In this document: positions 38,242-44,007 of the stretch, one piece after another
How positions within the stretch are numbered: the stretch's first letter is position 1
How the letters are laid out: each line of letters begins with the position of its first letter
Source: Actinomycetota bacterium
Lineage (GTDB): Bacteria > Actinomycetota > Thermoleophilia > Gaiellales > Gaiellaceae
Assembly (NCBI GenBank): GCA_003139545.1
Contig: PLJC01000016.1
Span: forward strand, 72,040 to 116,046
Direction: 5' to 3'
Length of the DNA stretch: 44,007 nt
Notes under the pieces: generated by a model
Told to the model about the DNA's origin: nothing
The model's database searches: none
Seen by the model: the letters and a program-made list of their open reading frames with translations, nothing else
Position numbers and translations under genes: made by a program

Positions 38242-38924
38242 GGACGGAATTCGAGCACGTCAGCCGCCCAGCCGTCCAGCACACGCCGGTCGAGGCGCTG
38301 CCATCCGGCTGCGCGCGGGTCGTCCCGCTCGAGATAGCCGGAGACGATCGCCCGTTCGACCCGCAGCTTGGGCAGCAGGCCCTCGACCACGTCGAGCGCG
38401 ATGTTCATCACCGCGAGCGCCGCCGGTCGCAGCTCGTCCAGGACGTTGACGCCGGCGCCGTTCGCCTCAGCGTTCGCGGCGGTCGTCTCCATTGCGACCT
38501 CATCGAGGTCGAACGCGCCCACGGGGGCGAAGCCCAGCTTGGCGGCCGCGATGGAGAGCACGCCCGAGCCGGAGCCGACGTCGACCAGGCTCGTCGGCTC
38601 GGCCTCCTGCAGGAGCTCGAGGCAGAGCCGCGTGGTCGGATGCGCGCCGGTGCCGAACGCGCGGCCGGGATCGATCACGACCGGCACCAGTCCCGCAGGT
38701 GGCGGCTCCCAGGGCGGCCCAACCCAGAGGCGCCCGATGGCGACTCCGTGGTGGAAGTCCTTCCACGCGTCCTCCCACCCCTCGCGCACGTCCTCGGCCT
38801 CGATCATGTCGAAGCCGATGGGCGGCTCCTCCGCGTAGACGGCGAACGCGCCGTCGAGCTCCTCGACGCCTTCGGGAAACAAATGCAGCAGCAGTGCGAG
38901 CTCCGCCTCGCCGCCGACGATCAC
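38238..38924 (-). CDS. prmA: Ribosomal protein L11 methyltransferase
   Basis: PrmA trimethylates ribosomal protein L11. The 228-residue protein has the family signature DPGRAFGTGAHPTTRLCLEL, SAM motif I TSLVDVGSGSGVLSIAAAKL and LAVMNIALDVVEGLLPKL in place of the NIxxxxL loop. It is shorter than E. coli PrmA (293) because the N-terminal L11-binding domain is compact. The GTG at 38924 lies 8 nt after the dnaJ stop. The frame is open for a few codons more (a CTG-AAG-CGC-TAC start is conceivable), but no canonical start exists there. Confidence 0.9.
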   Translation of the reverse strand: MIVGGEAELALLLHLFPEGVEELDGAFAVYAEEPPIGFDMIEAEDVREGWEDAWKDFHHGVAIGRLWVGPPWEPPPAGLVPVVIDPGRAFGTGAHPTTRLCLELLQEAEPTSLVDVGSGSGVLSIAAAKLGFAPVGAFDLDEVAMETTAANAEANGAGVNVLDELRPAALAVMNIALDVVEGLLPKLRVERAIVSGYLERDDPRAAGWQRLDRRVLDGWAADVLEFRP

Positions 38925-38932
38925 GTAGCGCT

Positions 38933-40042
38933 TCAGCGGAAGGCGCTCTTGAGCTTGTCGAAGAAGCCCTCGTCAGGCTTGTACGTCCGCTCGTCGGCAT
39001 GCGCGTCGAAGTCGTGGAGCAGCAGCCGCTGCTCGTCACTCAGATGCCGCGGTACGACGACGTTCACGAAGACGCGCTGGTCCCCGCGGCCGAAGCCCTG
39101 CAGCACGGGCATCCCCTTCCCGCGCAGCACACGGATGGTGCCGGGCTGCGTCCCGGCCTCGAACTCGATCTCTTCGCCGCCCTCGAGTGTCGGAACAGCG
39201 ACCGTCGCGCCGAGCGCAGCTTGCGTCATCGTCAGGTCGACGGTGGAGAAGATGTCGTTGCCCTCGCGCACGAAGCGCTGGTCGGGGCGCACGCGGACGC
39301 GCACGTAGGCGTCGCCGGCCTGTGCGCCGAGCGTGCCGGCGTGGCCTTCGCCGCCGAGCCGGATCTGCTGGCCGTCGTGGATGCCCGGCGGGATGTCGAC
39401 GTCGAGCCGCCGTTCCTCGACGACGCGGCCGGCTCCTTCGCACACGGTGCACGGCGTCTCGATCTTCCGGCCGGAGCCGCCGCACGTCGGGCAGGCCTGC
39501 GTGCGCACAAACTCGCCGAAGACGCTGCGCGAGATCTGCTGCAGGCGTCCCGCGCCGCCGCAGGCCGGGCACGTCGTGATCTCGCTTCCCGGCTCGGCGC
39601 CGTCGCCGCCACAGTGCGTGCACGTCACGGCGACGCGGAAGGGCACCTTGCGTGTCGTGCCGCGCGCGGCTTCGACGAGCTCGATCTCGACCTCGGCTGC
39701 GAGGTCGGGACCGCGCGACCGCGCGCGCGCTCCGACGAGGTCGTCGCCGAAGAACGCGGCGAAGAGGTCGGAGAGGCTGCCGAAGTCGAAGTGGCCGGGC
39801 TGAAAGCCGCCGCTGCGCAGGCCGGCGTGGCCGTACCGGTCGTACAGCTCGCGCGTCTCCGTCTTCGAGAGCACCTCGTAGGCCTCGACGACCTCGCGGA
39901 AGCGCTCCTCCGCGTCGGGCGCGGCGGAGACGTCGGGGTGCAGCTCGCGAGCGAGCCGGCGAAACGCTTTCTTGATGTCCCCCTCGTCCGCGCCGCGCGA
40001 GATGCCGAGGAGCTCGTAGTAGTCGCGCTCCGTCGTGGCCAT
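38933..40042 (-). CDS. dnaJ: Chaperone DnaJ (zinc-finger type)
   Basis: A DnaK co-chaperone of 369 residues. The J domain has [20 protein letters not shown] and RELHPDVS (HPD). A Gly/Phe region follows. Four zinc-binding repeats are [24 protein letters not shown] and CTVCEGAG (one Gly replaced by Glu). The C-terminal substrate-binding domains end at DKLKSAFR. It follows hrcA directly (9-bp gap), with a -10 box TAACCT 6 nt before the ATG. No grpE or dnaK lies beside it, so its DnaK partner must be encoded elsewhere. Confidence 0.95.
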   Translation of the reverse strand: MATTERDYYELLGISRGADEGDIKKAFRRLARELHPDVSAAPDAEERFREVVEAYEVLSKTETRELYDRYGHAGLRSGGFQPGHFDFGSLSDLFAAFFGDDLVGARARSRGPDLAAEVEIELVEAARGTTRKVPFRVAVTCTHCGGDGAEPGSEITTCPACGGAGRLQQISRSVFGEFVRTQACPTCGGSGRKIETPCTVCEGAGRVVEERRLDVDIPPGIHDGQQIRLGGEGHAGTLGAQAGDAYVRVRVRPDQRFVREGNDIFSTVDLTMTQAALGATVAVPTLEGGEEIEFEAGTQPGTIRVLRGKGMPVLQGFGRGDQRVFVNVVVPRHLSDEQRLLLHDFDAHADERTYKPDEGFFDKLKSAFR

Positions 40043-40048
40043 CAGACG

Positions 40049-40054
40049 AGGTTA
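40049..40054 (-). promoter_or_regulatory. Candidate -10 box of dnaJ overlapping the hrcA stop
   Basis: TAACCT begins with the hrcA stop codon TAA and lies 6 nt before the dnaJ ATG. No ribosome binding site lies between. Either dnaJ has its own leaderless promoter or this is a chance match in a 9-bp gap. Confidence 0.3.
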
Positions 40055-41080
40055 GCGGTCGGTGTAGACCGACTCGGCGAAGCGGGAGAGCTCGGTGGCG
40101 GCGGAGCGGACGGCCCCGACTGCCTTCTCGTAGTCCATGCGCACGGGGCCGATCAGGCTGACCGCGCCGAGGACGCGATGCATGACGCCGTAGGCGGCGC
40201 CGACGAGCGCGATCTCCTGCAGGCCCGGGTGCGCGAGCTCGCGGCCGACGCGGACGAAAGGCCCGCGTGCGTCGAGGCTCGCGTCGCCGAGCACGTCGAG
40301 GAGCGCAGCGCGTTTCTCCACGAGCTCGAAGAGGCTGCGGTATGCCTCCAGCTCGTCGCTGCGCACGTCGCCGAGCAGGTCGGCTGCGCCGCCGACGTAG
40401 AGCCGTTGCGCGGCCGACACGAGCTCGGTGAACGCCGGCCGTAATGCGGTGAGGAATGCGCGCTCGCGGACACTCAGCCCGGGATCGTCGAAGCGGCGGC
40501 GCAGCAACGTCGTCCCGAGCTGGAGGCCCGAGACCGTCTCGTTCAGGTACTCGTTCCCCCACTGCGCGAGCCCGGGATCGACCGCCTCGTCGAAGTGGAA
40601 GAGCCGCTTCGTGACTCCGCCGGCGGACGTGATGACGACCACCATCACGAGCTCCGGCTGCAGCAGCAGGACCTCGACGCGGACGATCGTCGTCGCCTCG
40701 AGCGGCGGCGCGGACACGAGTGCGAGGAGCCGCGTCACCTGCGAGAGCATCTCCGTCGTGGCCTGCAGCGCAGACTCCACCTCGGTCCGGGTCGTGTGCA
40801 GGTCGAGCGGGAACTCCGCCGGCTGCGGCGCCATCCGGCCGAGCACCTCGTCGGCGTAATAGCGATAGCCGGCCTCGGTCGGCACGCGGCCGGCGGAGGT
40901 GTGCGGATGCGTGAGCAGCCCGAGCGACTCGAGCTCAGCAAGCTCGGCGCGCGCCGTCGACGGCGCGATGGGAAGCCCGGCGCGGTCGACGAGCGTCTTC
41001 GAGCCCACGGGCTCGCTCGTCGCGACGTACTCCTCGACGACGCGTCGAAGGATTTCTTTTTGCCGTTCAGTTAGCTGCAT
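40052..41080 (-). CDS. hrcA: Heat-inducible transcription repressor HrcA
   Basis: HrcA binds CIRCE operators and represses chaperone genes when GroEL is free. The 342-residue protein has the winged-helix N-terminus QLTERQKEILRRVVEEYVAT, VGSKTLVDRAGLPIAPSTAR and LTHPHTSAGRVPTEAGYRYY, followed by a GAF-like domain and the C-terminal segment FVRVGRELAHPGLQEIALVG. Length is normal. No CIRCE sequence is visible upstream of hrcA or dnaJ, so this operon seems not to be autorepressed; targets must lie elsewhere. The ATG at 41080 is 8 nt after TAAAAT. Confidence 0.94.
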   Translation of the reverse strand: MQLTERQKEILRRVVEEYVATSEPVGSKTLVDRAGLPIAPSTARAELAELESLGLLTHPHTSAGRVPTEAGYRYYADEVLGRMAPQPAEFPLDLHTTRTEVESALQATTEMLSQVTRLLALVSAPPLEATTIVRVEVLLLQPELVMVVVITSAGGVTKRLFHFDEAVDPGLAQWGNEYLNETVSGLQLGTTLLRRRFDDPGLSVRERAFLTALRPAFTELVSAAQRLYVGGAADLLGDVRSDELEAYRSLFELVEKRAALLDVLGDASLDARGPFVRVGRELAHPGLQEIALVGAAYGVMHRVLGAVSLIGPVRMDYEKAVGAVRSAATELSRFAESVYTDR

Positions 41081-41088
41081 TTGCAGGA

Positions 41089-41094
41089 ATTTTA
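41089..41094 (-). promoter_or_regulatory. Candidate -10 box of hrcA overlapping the hemW stop
   Basis: TAAAAT, a near-consensus -10 box in an AT-rich patch (41050-41095), starts with the hemW TAA stop and lies 8 nt before the hrcA ATG. It suggests a leaderless hrcA-dnaJ transcript in addition to read-through from hemW. Confidence 0.5.
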
Positions 41095-42171
41095 GCTGGC
41101 GAGCAACTCGGTGGTGACCCCGCCACCAAGAAAGCGCCCGCGCTTCGTGAGCGTGAGCGTGCCGTCGCCGCGCTCGGCGAGGCCGAGCTGCTCGACGCGG
41201 GCGAGCCCGGCGGGGTCGAGTGCGTGCTCGAGGCCGGTGAGCGAGAGCGGGTCGTCGAGGCGCAGGCCGAGCATCAGCCGCTCACGGGCGCGCACGTCGT
41301 CGTCGATCGTCTCGAGCTCGCGCTCGTAGTCGCCCGCGAGATAGCGCGCGAGCTTCGGCGTGTTGCGGCGGCGCTCGCCGGCGATCGTCGAGACCGCACC
41401 CATGCCGATACCGAGATAGTCGCGCCCGAGCCAGTAGCCGAGGTTGTGCAGCGCACGCCGGTCGCCGCGACAGAAGTTCGCAGTCTCGTACCAGCGGTAG
41501 CCCGCACCGGTGAGCGTCGCGACGACGCGCTCGAAGTAGTCCTCCATCGCCTCGGCCTGCCGCGCGAGCTCGTCACCCCACGCGTGCGTGAACCTCGTGC
41601 CCGGCTTTGCCTCCAGCTCGTAGCAGGAGAGGTGCTCGGGCTCGAGCGCCAGCGCGCCGGCGAGGTCGGCCTCGAGGTCGGCGACGGTCTGGCCGGGAAT
41701 GCCGTAGATGAGGTCGAGCGAGAGGTTGTCGAAGCCGGCGGCGCGCAGGTGCGCGAACGCGCCGCGGACGTCGTCGGGTTGCGCGCCGCGCTCGAGCACC
41801 TTCAGTAGCTGCGGCTGGAAGGACTGGGCGCCGAGCGAGACGCGCGTCACGCCCGCGGCGTGCAGCGCTGCGGCGAGGTCCGGCGTCACCGTCTCCGGGT
41901 TCGCTTCGACCGTGACCTCCGCGGCTGCGGGCAGCGCTTCGAGCAGGCGCACGAGCTCCGGAAGTGCCGTGAAGGTCGGCGTGCCGCCGCCGAGGAAGAC
42001 GGTCTCGACCTCCTCGGCCAGGACGTGGCGCTCCTGCGCGAGCTCTCGCAGGAGGGCGTCGACGTACGCGCCGTGCTGGTCGCGACGGCCGACCGCCGTG
42101 ACGAAGTCGCAGTAGCCGCACCGGTGCGCGCAGAACGGCAGGTGTACGTACAGGTGCCTGACACCCGTCAC
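41092..42171 (-). CDS. hemW: Radical SAM protein HemW (heme chaperone; HemN-like)
   Basis: 359 residues. The [4Fe-4S] motif is PFCAHRCGYCDFVTA (CxxxCxxC), followed by VFLGGGTPTF, EVTVEANPETVTPDLAAALH, GVTRVSLGAQSFQPQLLKVL and SLDLIYGIPGQTVADLEADL. It lacks the extra N-terminal Cys of true HemN, which supports HemW, a heme-binding protein often annotated as coproporphyrinogen III oxidase. The GTG at 42171 overlaps the DUF1272 gene stop. lepA-hemW-hrcA-dnaJ is a widely conserved order. Confidence 0.92.
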   Translation of the reverse strand: MTGVRHLYVHLPFCAHRCGYCDFVTAVGRRDQHGAYVDALLRELAQERHVLAEEVETVFLGGGTPTFTALPELVRLLEALPAAAEVTVEANPETVTPDLAAALHAAGVTRVSLGAQSFQPQLLKVLERGAQPDDVRGAFAHLRAAGFDNLSLDLIYGIPGQTVADLEADLAGALALEPEHLSCYELEAKPGTRFTHAWGDELARQAEAMEDYFERVVATLTGAGYRWYETANFCRGDRRALHNLGYWLGRDYLGIGMGAVSTIAGERRRNTPKLARYLAGDYERELETIDDDVRARERLMLGLRLDDPLSLTGLEHALDPAGLARVEQLGLAERGDGTLTLTKRGRFLGGGVTTELLAS

Positions 42172-42343
42172 GCCTGGGCTCGCTTCGGCCTTGCCACGAG
42201 CTCGCCGCCGCAGTTCGGGCACACGTGGTTCATCTCGGCGCCGCAGGCGGCGCAGAACGTGCACTCGTGCGAGCAGATGACGGCCTCGCCGTCCGGCGCA
42301 AGTCCCGCGCCGCAGCGCTCGCAGCTCTCGCGCATCTCGAGGC

Positions 42344-42347
<4 letters not shown>
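42168..42347 (-). CDS. Small zinc-ribbon protein (DUF1272)
   Basis: 59 residues with three Cys pairs: [26 protein letters not shown] and [14 protein letters not shown]. This matches the DUF1272 pattern CxxC...CSxECTFCxxC...[12 protein letters not shown], which would bind zinc. The role is unknown. The GTG at 42347 overlaps the lepA stop and its own stop overlaps hemW, so it is tightly coupled between two translation- and heme-linked genes. The gene is too short for many ORF callers. Confidence 0.85.

Positions 42348-44007
<1,660 letters not shown>

Noticed and set aside
38924..38936. A CTG start for prmA, overlapping the dnaJ stop
   Set aside because: The frame is open there, but unlike the HIT gene there is no good ribosome binding site before that CTG, while the GTG at 38924 is adequate.
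40052..41100. A CIRCE operator (TTAGCACTC-N9-GAGTGCTAA) near hrcA or dnaJ
   Set aside because: Both upstream regions were read for this pattern and no half-site pair is present; the AT-rich patch at 41050-41095 has no such dyad.

Overview
This 44 kb window is high-GC bacterial DNA with tightly packed genes and many 4-bp ATGA/GTGA stop-start overlaps. It most likely comes from an Actinomycetota chromosome. The gene set (long S1 protein with an acidic tail, a pyrophosphate-type PfkA, a DasR-like regulator, a deoC-aldehyde dehydrogenase cluster) and frequent promoter -10 boxes placed 6-12 nt before start codons fit a deep-branching class such as Thermoleophilia. That class assignment is inference. 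No phage, plasmid, transposase, CRISPR or rRNA gene is visible, and no stretch over 300 bp lacks a gene.

Layout: 1-7334 is housekeeping (uvrB 5' part, a lytic transglycosylase, coaE, rpsA, an unknown small gene, polA) plus a LarA/DUF2088-like gene that lacks key residues. 7331-12712 is a complete branched-chain amino acid ABC operon (livK-livH-livM-livG-livF, minus strand) with a perfect 32-bp palindrome after livK. Next come tRNA-Leu(CAA), pfkA and an ArsB-like permease. 15257-17220 holds a Tat-exported DyP-superfamily protein and a secreted partner. 17239-21192 is an operon for deoxyribose or aldehyde catabolism: deoC of the long, human-like type, a full aldehyde dehydrogenase, a half-length aldehyde dehydrogenase without the catalytic domain, and a TrpC-like TIM-barrel protein.

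22017-32219 is the most interesting region: a self-contained amino-sugar (GlcNAc/MurNAc, chitin or cell-wall) scavenging locus. It encodes a DasR/NagR-type GntR regulator, a sugar-binding protein, two permeases, an MsiK/UgpC-type ATPase, NagA, an AgaS/NagB-II-type SIS deaminase, a GH3 (NagZ-like) protein, and a 608-residue protein in which an uncharacterised glycosidase-like TIM barrel is fused to a MurQ etherase. Three DasR-like operators (core TGGTNNANRCCA) sit before the binding-protein operon, the fusion gene and the ATPase gene. No sugar kinase is in the locus.

32383-44007 is an ancient conserved superoperon read on the minus strand: lepA, a DUF1272 gene, hemW, hrcA, dnaJ, prmA, mtaB, a HIT gene (apparently with a CTG start), yqeY, a lipoprotein gene, phoH, ybeY, a dgkA-PAP2 fusion, cdd and era. 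It lacks the grpE-dnaK, rsmE and rpsU members often present in other phyla.

A 166-169 bp long-inverted-repeat element occurs twice (15087-15252 and 32217-32385, opposite orientations, about six differences). Both copies lie between convergent genes and supply TAG stop codons to their neighbours.
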